This document shows positions 33,788 to 42,524 of a stretch of DNA of 64,000 nt, in pieces. The notes beneath the pieces are model-generated. The model had not been told where the DNA came from. It searched no databases and saw only the letters and a program-made list of their open reading frames with translations. Source of the DNA: Microbacterium sp. zg-Y625 (lineage in GTDB: Bacteria > Actinomycetota > Actinomycetes > Actinomycetales > Microbacteriaceae); contig NZ_CP126740.1 of assembly GCF_030246925.1 (NCBI RefSeq), forward strand, positions 682,001 through 746,000, given 5' to 3'. Made by a program: the position numbers and the translations under genes. Position 1 is the first letter of the stretch. Each line of letters opens with the position of its first letter.

Positions 33788-35464
33788 TCACCCGCGGGCG
33801 AGCAGCTCCCTGGCTCCGGCCTCGACCGCGACCAGTCGCGCCCGCGCGTCGGCGGCGGACTCGCCCCGCACGTCGAGATAGACCTTGACCTTGGGCTCCG
33901 TGCCGCTCGGCCGCACGATCACGCGCGATCCGTCGGCAAGCCAGAGTCGCAGCACATCGCCCGGCGGAAGCCCGTCGACGCCGTCCAGCAGGTCGTCGAT
34001 CCGCTCGACGGCGACGCCGCCGACCGCCTGCGGGGGCGAGGAGCGCAGCGACGCCATGATGCGGCCGATGATCGATACGTCCTCCACGCGCAGCGCCACC
34101 TGACCGCTGTCGAAGAACCCGAACTCGTCCTGGAACCGGGCGAGCAGGCTGTTGGCGTCGCCGCCCGACGCGCGTGCCTCGGCGATGAGCCCCAGCATCG
34201 CGATCGCGGCCGAGATGCCGTCCTTGTCCCGCACGGTCTCGGGGTTGACGAGGTATCCCAGCGCCTCTTCGAAGCCGTAGACGATGCCGGGCGCGCGCGA
34301 GATCCACTTGAACCCGGTCAGCGTCGCGTACGACGACAGGCCGTAGCGCTCGGCGACGACGGCCAGACCCGGCGACGACACGAGCGAGCAGGCGAGCGAA
34401 GCCTCGGCTCCGAGTCCGGCGTCGGCAGCCCGCTTCGCGGCCCGCCACCCGAGCAGCAGGCCGATCTCGTTGCCGGTGAGCTTGCGCCACCCGCCGGGGG
34501 CGTCGGCATCGGGGACGGCGACGGCCAGCCGGTCGGCGTCGGGGTCGTTGGCGAGGATGAAGTCCGCCCCGACCTCGCGGGCGGTCTCGAACGCCAGGTC
34601 CATGGCGCCGGGTTCCTCGGGGTTGGGGAAGGCGACGGTGGGGAAGGTGCCGTCCGGCTGCGTCTGCGCCGTCACGAGCGCCGGGGCGGGGTAGCCGGCC
34701 CGCTCGAGGATGCGCGAGAGCGTCTCCCAGCCCACACCGTGCATCGCGGTGTAGACCCACGTCATGCCGTCGGCGGCCGCCGGTGCCGGGGCCACGGCGG
34801 CGGTCGCGTCGATATACGCCTCGACGACGTCCTCGCCGGCCACCTCGTAGTCGCTCGAGCGAGGCAGGGATCCGACGTCGCCGGCATCCGCCACCTGCTG
34901 GATGTGCGCTGCGATCTCGGCGTCGACCGGGGGAACGATCTGCGCGCCGTCGTCGGGGCCGCCGAGGTAGACCTTGTAGCCGTTGTCGGCGGGCGGGTTG
35001 TGACTGGCGGTGACCATGACGCCGGCGTCGGCACCGAGGTGACGGACGGCGAAGGCCAGCACCGGGGTGGGCAGTAGGCGGGGGAGGAGGATCGCGCGCA
35101 CGCCTGCCCCCGCGAACACCTCTGCGCTGTCGCGGGCGAAGACGTCGGAGTTGCGACGGCCGTCGTAGCCGATCACCACGGTGGGCGGGCCGTCCGGGCC
35201 GGGACGCTCCAGCAGGAACGCCGCGAGGCCGGCGGCGGCCTGCATGACCAGCACCCGGTTCATGCGGTTGCTCCCGGCGCCCAGGCGCCCCCGCAGCCCG
35301 GCCGTGCCGAAGGCGAGGCGCGCGCCGAACCGGTCGGCGAGGTCGGCGGATGCCGCCTCGTCGCCTTCCGCCTCCCGTGCGAGCAGCTCTTCCAGCTCGG
35401 CACGGGTGACGGGGTCGGGGTCCTGCGCGAGCCAGCGGCGGGCGGCCCGCGTGATGTCCGTCAC
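33788..35464 (-). CDS. Phosphomannomutase/phosphoglucomutase
   Basis: The 558-residue alpha-D-phosphohexomutase interconverts hexose 6- and 1-phosphates. The motifs are AFGTAGLRG near the N-terminus, the phosphoserine loop VMVTASHNPPADNGYK, the metal-binding NDPDADRLA, the sugar-binding YGFEEALGY and the phosphate-binding RPSGTEPK. The length and the layout fit the PgcA/PMM type. It could supply mannose-1-phosphate to ManC or glucose-1-phosphate to RmlA. Its GTG overlaps the stop of the purine nucleoside phosphorylase gene (GTGA), an arrangement consistent with use on pentose-1-phosphates as well; that last role is inference. Confidence 0.93.
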   Translation of the reverse strand: MTDITRAARRWLAQDPDPVTRAELEELLAREAEGDEAASADLADRFGARLAFGTAGLRGRLGAGSNRMNRVLVMQAAAGLAAFLLERPGPDGPPTVVIGYDGRRNSDVFARDSAEVFAGAGVRAILLPRLLPTPVLAFAVRHLGADAGVMVTASHNPPADNGYKVYLGGPDDGAQIVPPVDAEIAAHIQQVADAGDVGSLPRSSDYEVAGEDVVEAYIDATAAVAPAPAAADGMTWVYTAMHGVGWETLSRILERAGYPAPALVTAQTQPDGTFPTVAFPNPEEPGAMDLAFETAREVGADFILANDPDADRLAVAVPDADAPGGWRKLTGNEIGLLLGWRAAKRAADAGLGAEASLACSLVSSPGLAVVAERYGLSSYATLTGFKWISRAPGIVYGFEEALGYLVNPETVRDKDGISAAIAMLGLIAEARASGGDANSLLARFQDEFGFFDSGQVALRVEDVSIIGRIMASLRSSPPQAVGGVAVERIDDLLDGVDGLPPGDVLRLWLADGSRVIVRPSGTEPKVKVYLDVRGESAADARARLVAVEAGARELLARG

Positions 35465-36294
35465 AGCGAGCCGATCACACGGGCCAGCAGCGACGAGATG
35501 ACGGACTCGGCCGCCTGCCCGGCCTCGAGCACCTCGGTGTGACTGAGCGGGCTGTCCTGGATGCCGGCGGCCATATTGGTGATGAGCGAGAAGCCGAGGA
35601 TCTCCATGCCGGCCTGCCGCGCGGCGATGGCCTCGAGCGCGGTGGACATGCCGACGATGTCGCCGCCGATGATCCCCGCCATGCGCACCTCGGCGGGCGT
35701 CTCGTACTGGGGGCCGCGGAACTGGCAGTACACGCCCTCGTCGAGGGTCGGGTCGATCGTGCGGGCGAGGTCGCGCAGGCGCTGGGAGTACAGGTCGGTC
35801 AGGTCGATGAACGTCGCGCCCTCCAGCGGCGAGGCGCCGGTGAGGTTGATGTGGTCGCTGATGAGTACGGGCTGGCCGGGGGTCCAGCCCGCCCGCATCC
35901 CTCCGGCGCCGTTGGTGAGCACCATGATGCGGGCACCGGTCGCGGCGGCGGTGCGCACGCTGTGCACCACGCGGCGCACGCCGTGGCCCTCATAGAAGTG
36001 GGTGCGCGCGCCGATGACCAGCACGTTCGCGCCCGACTCGGTCCGGACGCTGCGGAGGGTCCCGGCGTGCCCCTGCAGGGCCGGGCGGCTGAAGCCGGTG
36101 ACCTCGGTGGCGGGGAAGACGGCGGTCGTCTCGCCGATGAGCTCTGCGGCCTTGCCCCACCCGCTGCCGAGTGTCAGTGCGATGTCGTGGCGCTCGACTC
36201 CCGTGATGCGGGCGATGTCGGCGGCGGCGTCGGCGGCCACGCCGAAGGGGTCGGCAGCGGGGTCGTCGAGGGGATGGGTGGTCGTGTCGGACAT
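35461..36294 (-). CDS. punA: Purine nucleoside phosphorylase
   Basis: The enzyme cleaves (deoxy)inosine and (deoxy)guanosine with phosphate. The 277-residue protein is of the trimeric type (PNP class I): LTLGSGWGKAAE, the phosphate-site ARTHFYEGHGVRR, LTNGAGGMRAGW, CQFRGPQYETPAE, GMSTALEAIAARQ and FSLITNMAAG. The ATG has a TAAAGT box 6 nt upstream. It is translationally coupled to the downstream phosphohexomutase gene. Confidence 0.96.
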   Translation of the reverse strand: MSDTTTHPLDDPAADPFGVAADAAADIARITGVERHDIALTLGSGWGKAAELIGETTAVFPATEVTGFSRPALQGHAGTLRSVRTESGANVLVIGARTHFYEGHGVRRVVHSVRTAAATGARIMVLTNGAGGMRAGWTPGQPVLISDHINLTGASPLEGATFIDLTDLYSQRLRDLARTIDPTLDEGVYCQFRGPQYETPAEVRMAGIIGGDIVGMSTALEAIAARQAGMEILGFSLITNMAAGIQDSPLSHTEVLEAGQAAESVISSLLARVIGSL

Positions 36295-36300
36295 GCCCCC

Positions 36301-36306
36301 ACTTTA
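36301..36306 (-). promoter_or_regulatory. -10 box (TAAAGT) before punA
   Basis: TAAAGT ends 6 nt before the ATG; no ribosome binding site is present. Confidence 0.55.
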
Positions 36307-36361
36307 GGAAGTCGGATGCCGCGAGGCCAGCCGAGCGGCATCGACGCCTCAGCGCGCCTGA

Positions 36362-36367
36362 GAGAAT
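36362..36367 (+). promoter_or_regulatory. Possible -10 box (GAGAAT) before lpdA-like gene
   Basis: GAGAAT ends 6 nt before the ATG. It departs from TAnnnT at the first base, so confidence is lower than for the others. Confidence 0.4.
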
Positions 36368-36373
36368 GGAGTC

Positions 36374-37825
36374 ATGTCGTTGAGCTTCGAGCGCACCCAG
36401 ACCGTCGCCATCCTCGGTGGGGGCCCCGGCGGTTACGAGGCCGCGATCGCCGCCGCCCAGCTCGGCGCGAAGGTCACGCTCGTCGAGCGCGCGAGCGTCG
36501 GGGGTGCCGCGGTGATCACCGACGTCGTCCCCTCCAAGAGCCTCATCGCCACCGCGGACGCGGCAGTGGCGATCTCGCAGGCCGGTGACCTGGGCGTGCA
36601 GCTGTTCGCCCGCGGCGGCGACGGTCGGCCGCTCAAGCCCGAGGTCGCCATCAACCTCGCAGCCGTGAACAAGCGTCTGCTGTCGCTGGCGCGCCAGCAG
36701 TCCGACGACATGCGTGCGACGCTCGTCGAGGCGGGGGTGCGGATCGTCTCCGGCCACGGGCGGCTCGAGGGTGACAACGCCGTCGTGGTGTCCACCGGCC
36801 CCGGTGGCGTCGACTTCGACCGCATCGAGGCGGACACCCTCGTCGTGTCCGTCGGCTCGTCGCCGCGGGAGCTCCCCACCGCGCCGCCCGACGGGGAGCG
36901 GATCCTCACCTGGACCCAGCTGTACGACATGAAGTCGCTGCCGGAGCACCTGATCGTGGTCGGCTCGGGCGTCACCGGCGCCGAGTTCGCCGGGGCCTAC
37001 ATGAACCTCGGCGCCAGGGTCACGCTCGTCTCCAGCCGTGACCACGTGCTGCCGGGGGAGGACCCGGACGCTGCGGCCCTCCTCGAGCGTGTCTTCACCC
37101 GCGGCGGTATGCAGGTGCTGTCGAAGGCCCGTGCCCAGACGGTGCAGCGCTCGGGTGACGGCGTCGTGGTGACCCTCGCCGACGGACGCACGATCGAGGG
37201 CAGCCACTGCCTCATGGCCGTCGGCTCCGTGCCGAACACCGCCGGCATCGGGCTGGAGGAGGCCGGCATCCAGATGACCGAGTCCGGGCACATCCGCGTC
37301 AACAGGGTCGCCCGCACGTCGGTCCCCAACATCTACGCCGCCGGCGACTGCACCACCTTCGTGCCGCTGGCCTCGGTCGCCTCGATGCAGGGGCGCACCG
37401 CGGTGTTCCACGCCCTCGGTGACACCGTCATCCCGCTCGAGCGCCGCCGCATCGCCGCCAACATCTTCACCGCCCCCGAGATCGCGACCGTGGGCTTCCA
37501 GCAGGCGGACATCGACTCCGGCCTGGTCGACGGCGTCGTGCACAAGCTGCCGCTGGCGGCCAACCCCCGCGCCAAGATGATGGGCGTCCGCGACGGCTTC
37601 GTGAAGCTCTTCGCCCGGCAGGGAAGCGGCACCGTGCTCGGCGGGGTCATCGTGGCTCCCCGCGCTTCGGAGCTCATCTACCCCATCGCGATCGCCGTGG
37701 AGCGACGGCTGACCGTCGACCAGGTGTCGCGCGTCTTCGCGGTGTACCCCTCGCTTTCGGGGTCGATCACCGATGCCGCCCGCGCGATGCACATCGTCGA
37801 CCGGGCCACCGAGCCCGAGGTGTAA
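36374..37825 (+). CDS. NAD(P)H-quinone reductase/dihydrolipoamide-dehydrogenase-like flavoprotein
   Basis: The 483-residue protein has the flavoprotein disulfide reductase fold: AILGGGPGGYEAAIAAAQLG binds FAD, VVGSGVTGAEFAGAYMNLG binds NAD(P)H, and NIYAAGDCT is the second FAD motif. The redox Cys-x4-Cys of true lipoamide dehydrogenase is missing; the equivalent segment reads GGAAVITDVVPSKSLI. In this it resembles Mycobacterium LpdA (Rv3303c), a quinone reductase, rather than an E3 subunit. The C-terminal dimer domain is present and the active-site His-x4-Glu pair is also absent there. It is convergent with the carboxylase gene. Confidence 0.9.
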   Translation: MSLSFERTQTVAILGGGPGGYEAAIAAAQLGAKVTLVERASVGGAAVITDVVPSKSLIATADAAVAISQAGDLGVQLFARGGDGRPLKPEVAINLAAVNKRLLSLARQQSDDMRATLVEAGVRIVSGHGRLEGDNAVVVSTGPGGVDFDRIEADTLVVSVGSSPRELPTAPPDGERILTWTQLYDMKSLPEHLIVVGSGVTGAEFAGAYMNLGARVTLVSSRDHVLPGEDPDAAALLERVFTRGGMQVLSKARAQTVQRSGDGVVVTLADGRTIEGSHCLMAVGSVPNTAGIGLEEAGIQMTESGHIRVNRVARTSVPNIYAAGDCTTFVPLASVASMQGRTAVFHALGDTVIPLERRRIAANIFTAPEIATVGFQQADIDSGLVDGVVHKLPLAANPRAKMMGVRDGFVKLFARQGSGTVLGGVIVAPRASELIYPIAIAVERRLTVDQVSRVFAVYPSLSGSITDAARAMHIVDRATEPEV

Positions 37826-37875
37826 CCCGCGCGCTGCCCTCCCTCGGCCGGGCGCGACGGATGCCACGGGGCCGC

Positions 37876-37890
37876 GACCCCGCCGGGGTC
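37876..37890. terminator. Hairpin between convergent flavoprotein and carboxylase genes
   Basis: GACCCC-GCC-GGGGTC is a perfect 6-bp stem with a 3-nt loop. It could stop transcription from both sides; there is no T-tract. Confidence 0.45.
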
Positions 37891-39655
37891 AGGTGATCGT
37901 GAGCAGCAGGTGCCCGGCCGAGACGGTGGTGCCCGGCATGGCGTCCAGGGCGCCGACGACGCCGTCCTTGTGCGCCTGGATGGGCTGCTCCATCTTCATC
38001 GCCTCGAGCACGACGACGAGGTCGCCCTTGACGACCTGCTGTCCCTCGGCGACGGCGACCTTCACGACGGTCGCCTGCATCGGCGACGTGACGGCGTCGC
38101 CCGACGCCCCGGCGACCACCGTCGGTGCGTGGCTTCGCCGCGACGGCGGCACAGCCGCCGGGCGGCCGACCTTCGCCGGAGCCGCGACGATGCGGTCGGG
38201 CAGGCTCACCTCGAGGCGCTTGCCTGCGACCTCGACGACGACCGTGTGGCGGCTGTCGCCGGCATCCGGGGTGTCGTCTTCGCCGTCCCACGGCGGGATG
38301 TCGTTGTCGAACTCGGTCTCGATCCAGCGCGTGAAGACGCCGAACCGGCCGTCCTCGGCGGTGAAGGCGGGGTCGCGCACGACGCGGCGGTGGAACGGCA
38401 GCACGGTCGGCATGCCGGCGACCTCGAACTCATCGAGCGCCCGGCGCGCCCGTGACAGCGCCTCGGCACGGTCGCGCCCGGTGACGATGATCTTGCCCAG
38501 CAGCGAATCGAACGCGCCCGACACCGCGTCACCCGCGGTGACGCCGGAGTCGAGCCGGATGCCGGGTCCGCCGAAGGTCTTGAAGACGTGGATGCGACCG
38601 GGCTGCGGCAGGAACCCGCGACCGGGGTCCTCCCCGTTGATGCGGAACTCGATGGAGTGGCCGACGGGCTCGGGGTCGCGCTCTTCGAGCAGGCCGCCCT
38701 CGGCCAGGCGGAACTGCTCGCGCACGAGGTCGATGCCGGTGACCTCTTCGGACACCGGGTGCTCGACCTGCAGGCGGGTGTTCACCTCGAGGAACGAGAT
38801 GGTGCCGTCGGCGCCGATGAGGAACTCGCAGGTGCCGGCCCCGACGTAGCCCACCTCTTTGAGGATCGCCTTCGACGAGGTGTAGAGCACCTCGTTCTGC
38901 TCGGGCGTGAGGAAGGGGGCCGGAGCCTCTTCCACGAGCTTCTGGTGGCGCCGCTGCAGCGAGCAGTCGCGGGTCGAGACGACGACGACGGTGCCGGCGG
39001 CGTCGGCCAGGCACTGGGTCTCGACGTGACGGGGCTTGTCGAGGTACTTCTCCACGAAGCACTCGCCGCGCCCGAAGGCGGTGATCGCCTCGCGGGTGGC
39101 GGATTCGAAGGCCTCGGCCACCTCGTCCAGCTCGCGGGCGACCTTCAGTCCCCGGCCGCCGCCGCCGTACGCGGCCTTGATGGCGATCGGCAGACCGTGC
39201 TCGCGGGCGAACGCGATGGCCTCATCGGCGTTCGCGACCGGTCCAGGCGTGCCCGGTGCGAGCGGAGCGCCGACCCGCTCGGCCACATGCCGGGCGGTGA
39301 CCTTGTCGCCGAGGGCTTCGATCGCCTCGGGCGACGGTCCGATCCAGACGAGCCCCGCGGCGATGACGGCGCGGGCAAAGTCGGCGTTCTCGGCGAGGAA
39401 GCCGTAGCCGGGGTGCACCGCGTCGGCGCCGGAGCGGCGGGCGACGGAGAGGATCTTGTCGATCGAGAGGTAGGTGTCGGCGCTCGTCGCGCCGTCGAGC
39501 GAATAGGCCTCGTCGGCGAGTCGGGCGTGCAGGGCGTCGCGATCCTGGTCGGCGTAGACGGCGACCGACCCCTTGCCGCTGTCGCGGGCAGCGCGGATGA
39601 TGCGGACGGCGATCTCGCCGCGGTTCGCGATGAGCACCTTGGCGATAGCAGGCAT
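37889..39655 (-). CDS. Acyl-CoA carboxylase alpha subunit (biotin carboxylase and carrier protein)
   Basis: The 588-residue protein carries out ATP-dependent carboxylation of biotin, the first half-reaction in making malonyl- or methylmalonyl-CoA. The order is biotin carboxylase N-domain ([22 protein letters not shown]), ATP-grasp loop ([15 protein letters not shown]), catalytic segment ([25 protein letters not shown]), a linker, and a C-terminal biotinyl domain whose Lys lies in [10 protein letters not shown] (about residue 553). It resembles actinobacterial AccA3/AccC. The partners, beta and epsilon subunits and biotin ligase, are about 6-9 kb away. A TAGGCT box lies 7 nt before the ATG. 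Confidence 0.96.
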   Translation of the reverse strand: MPAIAKVLIANRGEIAVRIIRAARDSGKGSVAVYADQDRDALHARLADEAYSLDGATSADTYLSIDKILSVARRSGADAVHPGYGFLAENADFARAVIAAGLVWIGPSPEAIEALGDKVTARHVAERVGAPLAPGTPGPVANADEAIAFAREHGLPIAIKAAYGGGGRGLKVARELDEVAEAFESATREAITAFGRGECFVEKYLDKPRHVETQCLADAAGTVVVVSTRDCSLQRRHQKLVEEAPAPFLTPEQNEVLYTSSKAILKEVGYVGAGTCEFLIGADGTISFLEVNTRLQVEHPVSEEVTGIDLVREQFRLAEGGLLEERDPEPVGHSIEFRINGEDPGRGFLPQPGRIHVFKTFGGPGIRLDSGVTAGDAVSGAFDSLLGKIIVTGRDRAEALSRARRALDEFEVAGMPTVLPFHRRVVRDPAFTAEDGRFGVFTRWIETEFDNDIPPWDGEDDTPDAGDSRHTVVVEVAGKRLEVSLPDRIVAAPAKVGRPAAVPPSRRSHAPTVVAGASGDAVTSPMQATVVKVAVAEGQQVVKGDLVVVLEAMKMEQPIQAHKDGVVGALDAMPGTTVSAGHLLLTIT

Positions 39656-39662
39656 GGATGTC

Positions 39663-39668
39663 AGCCTA
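39663..39668 (-). promoter_or_regulatory. -10 box (TAGGCT) before acyl-CoA carboxylase alpha gene
   Basis: TAGGCT ends 7 nt before the ATG, with no ribosome binding site. Confidence 0.55.
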
Positions 39669-39733
39669 CCCAGACACCGGGGGTGCTCTTTGGATCACCC
39701 GCACAAGAAAGTCCGGGAAACCTTCGTCGATGT

Positions 39734-40375
39734 CTACGAACGGTTCCAGAGCGTCGGCCAGGCGACGTCGAGCTGCCGCGCCAGGCGGCGCACCGTCGGC
39801 AGCGACATTCCGACCACCGTCGAGGGGTCCCCCTGCACGGCGTCGATGAAGGGGCCGCCGAGGCTGTCGATGGTGAATGCCCCGGCCACGTGCAGCGGCT
39901 CGCCGGTCGCGACGTACGCGGCGATCTCGTCGTCGTCGATGTCGGCGGCGAAGGTCACCGCCGCTTCTGCGACCGCGTGAGCCTCTGCCGTCGGCCGGCC
40001 GGCGCGCACCCGCACGACGCTGTGGCCGGAGTGCAGGATGCCGGTGCGCCCCCGCATCGCCCGCCATCGCGCCACGGCGGCCTCGGCCGTGTAGGGCTTG
40101 CCGAGGATCTCGCCGTCGATCTCGAACATCGAGTCCCCGCCGATGACGATGCCCTCGAACCCGGCTGCGGCCACGCGCTCGGCGACGTCCGCGGCCTTGC
40201 GTCGCGCGAGGAGCAGCACGTGCTCGGCGGCGGGAAGGGTGCGCGCCTCGTCATGCTGAACCGCTGCGATGACGGCATCCTCATCCACGTCCGGTGCCAT
40301 CGTCTCCGGTTCGATGCCGGCCTGCCGCAGCAGCGTGAGACGGGCGGGAGAGGTCGAGGCGAGGCACACGCGCAT
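39734..40375 (-). CDS. Maf family nucleoside triphosphate pyrophosphatase
   Basis: Maf proteins hydrolyse dTTP, UTP or modified NTPs and are thought to keep them out of nucleic acids or to affect septum formation. The 213-residue protein has the family N-terminus CLASTSPARLTLLRQAGIE, the Maf motif GGDSMFEIDGEILGKP in the middle and DSLGGPFIDAVQGDPSTVVGMSLP near the C-terminus. It lies between the two carboxylase loci, as is common in Microbacteriaceae. A TAGGCT box is 6 nt before the ATG. Confidence 0.92.
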   Translation of the reverse strand: MRVCLASTSPARLTLLRQAGIEPETMAPDVDEDAVIAAVQHDEARTLPAAEHVLLLARRKAADVAERVAAAGFEGIVIGGDSMFEIDGEILGKPYTAEAAVARWRAMRGRTGILHSGHSVVRVRAGRPTAEAHAVAEAAVTFAADIDDDEIAAYVATGEPLHVAGAFTIDSLGGPFIDAVQGDPSTVVGMSLPTVRRLARQLDVAWPTLWNRS

Positions 40376-40381
40376 CGCCCC

Positions 40382-40387
40382 AGCCTA
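40382..40387 (-). promoter_or_regulatory. -10 box (TAGGCT) before maf
   Basis: TAGGCT ends 6 nt before the ATG of the Maf gene. Confidence 0.6.
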
Positions 40388-40422
40388 GGGGCGGGCACAT
40401 CTGGGTGTGCGAGCATCGAAGG

Positions 40423-41781
40423 ATGGCTACACCCTTGGCATCCACGGACGCCCTCATCGATCTCGACGTCACCGACGTCGCCCACGGCGGCGTGTTCGTC
40501 GGCCGTCACGAGGGGCGCGTCGTGTTCGTTCCCGACGCTCTCCCGGGGGAGCGGGTGCGGGTGCGGCTGACCGACGTCGGCAAGGCGTCGTTCTGGCGTG
40601 GTGAGGTGCTGGAGGTGCTCGATGCGTCGCCGCACCGTCGCCCGCACATCTGGCGGCAGGCGGATGTCGACGTGGCCCCGGAGGACCGACCGGGCGGCGC
40701 GGACTTCGGCCACATCGAACTCACCCACCAGCGGGCCCTCAAGCAGCACGTCGTCACGGACGCGCTGCAGCGTTTCGCCGGCCTGACGATGCCGGTCACG
40801 GTCTCCCCGGTGTCGGCCGACGGTGTGGACCGTGCCACCCCGCCCGCGGACGACGACGGCACCGGGTGGCGCACCCGGCTCAGCCTGCACGTGGATGCCG
40901 ACGGCCGCGTCGGCCCGTACGCGGCGCGCAGCCACCGCGTCGTGACGGTCGAGGACCACCCGCTGGCCGCCCCCGACCTCGCGCGTGTGGCGCTGGAGCT
41001 GCAGGGTGTGGCGCCGGGGCGGATCGATCTGGTGCTTCCGTCCGATGGGCGCGTGCGCGTGCTGCCCCGACCCGAGCACCACCACCGTGACGGCGGGCGC
41101 CGGCCCCGCGGCGCGACTCCGACGGGACGCAGGGCGACGGGGGCGAATCCGCTGCGCGAAGTCATCGTAGAACAGGTCGCGGGGCGCGAGTTCCGCGTGG
41201 ATGCCGGCGGGTTCTGGCAGGTGCACCGCTTCGCAGCGCACGCGCTGACGCAGGTCGTCTCCGAGCATCTGACCGAGGCACACCCCGAAGGTCTCGACCC
41301 CGAGTCGCTGCACCTGGACCTCTACGGCGGCGTGGGACTGTTCGCCGCGGCGCTCGGGGACATCGGCGGACCCCGCACGCGCGTCATCAGTGTCGAGTCC
41401 GACTCCCGCGCGACCGAGCACGCCGGCGAGAACCTCTCCGAGTGGGTGGGTGCGCGCGCCGAGACCGGCCGCGTGGACCGCTGGCTCGCCCAGTGGGGCA
41501 ATGAGGCCACCCGTCGCGACCGGGAGCGGCTGGCCCGCGGCGTCGTGGTGCTCGACCCGCCGCGCTCCGGCGCCGGGCGCGAAGTGGTGCAGGCCGTGGC
41601 ATCGCTCGCACCGCAGACCGTCGTCTACGTGGCGTGCGATCCCGTGGCGCTGGCGCGCGATGTGGCGACCTTCCGGGAGGCCGGGTACGCGGCGTCCCGC
41701 ATCGACGGTCTCGACCTCTTTCCGAACTCGCATCACGTCGAGGCCGTGGCGACGCTCATCCGCGAAGAGCCGCGGCGGTAG
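40423..41781 (+). CDS. Class I SAM-dependent RNA methyltransferase (TrmA/RlmD-like)
   Basis: The 452-residue protein belongs to the family of m5U RNA methyltransferases. An N-terminal TRAM domain (VFVGRHEGRVVFVPDALPGERVRVRL) is followed by a mid region and the methyltransferase domain with LDLYGGVGLFAAALG (SAM-binding), VVLDPPRSGAG and the catalytic-Cys region VVYVACDPVALARD (about residue 404). The four N-terminal iron-sulfur cysteines of RlmD are not present. Which tRNA or rRNA uridine it modifies is unknown. GAAGG just before the ATG supports this start over a GTG 18 bp upstream. Confidence 0.9.
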   Translation: MATPLASTDALIDLDVTDVAHGGVFVGRHEGRVVFVPDALPGERVRVRLTDVGKASFWRGEVLEVLDASPHRRPHIWRQADVDVAPEDRPGGADFGHIELTHQRALKQHVVTDALQRFAGLTMPVTVSPVSADGVDRATPPADDDGTGWRTRLSLHVDADGRVGPYAARSHRVVTVEDHPLAAPDLARVALELQGVAPGRIDLVLPSDGRVRVLPRPEHHHRDGGRRPRGATPTGRRATGANPLREVIVEQVAGREFRVDAGGFWQVHRFAAHALTQVVSEHLTEAHPEGLDPESLHLDLYGGVGLFAAALGDIGGPRTRVISVESDSRATEHAGENLSEWVGARAETGRVDRWLAQWGNEATRRDRERLARGVVVLDPPRSGAGREVVQAVASLAPQTVVYVACDPVALARDVATFREAGYAASRIDGLDLFPNSHHVEAVATLIREEPRR

Positions 41782-41782
41782 C

Positions 41783-42457
41783 ATGACCAGCATGATCCGG
41801 GTGGCGCTCATCGACGACCACGAGTCGGTGCGGCTCGGGCTCGAAGCGGCGTGCCTGCGCTCCGGCGCCCAGGACGTGGCCTTCTCGGGGAGCTCCGTCA
41901 CGGAGTACCTCGACTGGCGGCTCTACAGCCACCAGCCGCCGGCGGACGTGGTCGTGCTCGATCTGACCCTGGGCGATGGCACCACGGTCACCGAGAACGT
42001 CACGCGCCTCGTGCGGGACGGCTCGAGCGTCATCATCCACAGCGTGGCGGACCGTGCGACCACCGTGCGCGAGGCCCTGGCCGCGGGAGCCGCGGGCGTG
42101 ATCAGCAAGGCCAGCCGCATCGACGAGGTCGTCGAGGCGATCGGCACGGTCGCTGACGGACAGCACCTCGACAACGTGGAGTGGGCAAGCGCGGTGGAGG
42201 GCGATCGCGCTTTCGCCGACGCGCAGCTGTCCGCTCGCGAGCGGGACGTGCTGAGGCTCTATGCTGCGGGGCTCCCGCTGAAGGTCGTCGCGGACCGCCT
42301 GGGGGTGGCGTACTCGACGGCCAAGGAGAACATCACGCGAGTGAGGTACAAGTACGTCGAGGTGGGCCGCCCTGCGCCCACCAAGGTGGACTTGGCGCGC
42401 CGCGCGATGGAGGACGGACTCCTGACCCGACCCACCGAGTCCCCCGGTGCAGTCTGA
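41783..42457 (+). CDS. LuxR/NarL-family response regulator
   Basis: The 224-residue regulator has a receiver domain with IDDHESVRLGLE (acidic pocket), phospho-acceptor Asp in VVVLDLTLGDG (about residue 58) and HSVADRATTVREALAAGAAGVISKAS (conserved Lys). A LuxR-type helix-turn-helix follows: LSARERDVLRLYAAGLPLKVVADRLGVAYST. An ATG 9 bp downstream is an equally possible start. It starts 1 bp after the methyltransferase gene and overlaps or abuts the histidine kinase gene, its probable partner. Confidence 0.92.
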   Translation: MTSMIRVALIDDHESVRLGLEAACLRSGAQDVAFSGSSVTEYLDWRLYSHQPPADVVVLDLTLGDGTTVTENVTRLVRDGSSVIIHSVADRATTVREALAAGAAGVISKASRIDEVVEAIGTVADGQHLDNVEWASAVEGDRAFADAQLSARERDVLRLYAAGLPLKVVADRLGVAYSTAKENITRVRYKYVEVGRPAPTKVDLARRAMEDGLLTRPTESPGAV

Positions 42458-42524
42458 GGCCAGTCGCCGCGTGCTGGCGGACGCACACGGCACTTTTCCC
42501 CACACCGCGGACACGATCGCCGGC

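Noticed and set aside
32463..34760. A 765-codon frame joining the MFS transporter to part of the phosphomannomutase region
   Set aside because: The first ~330 codons are an off-frame reading of the phosphohexomutase gene; the MFS protein starts cleanly at 33776.
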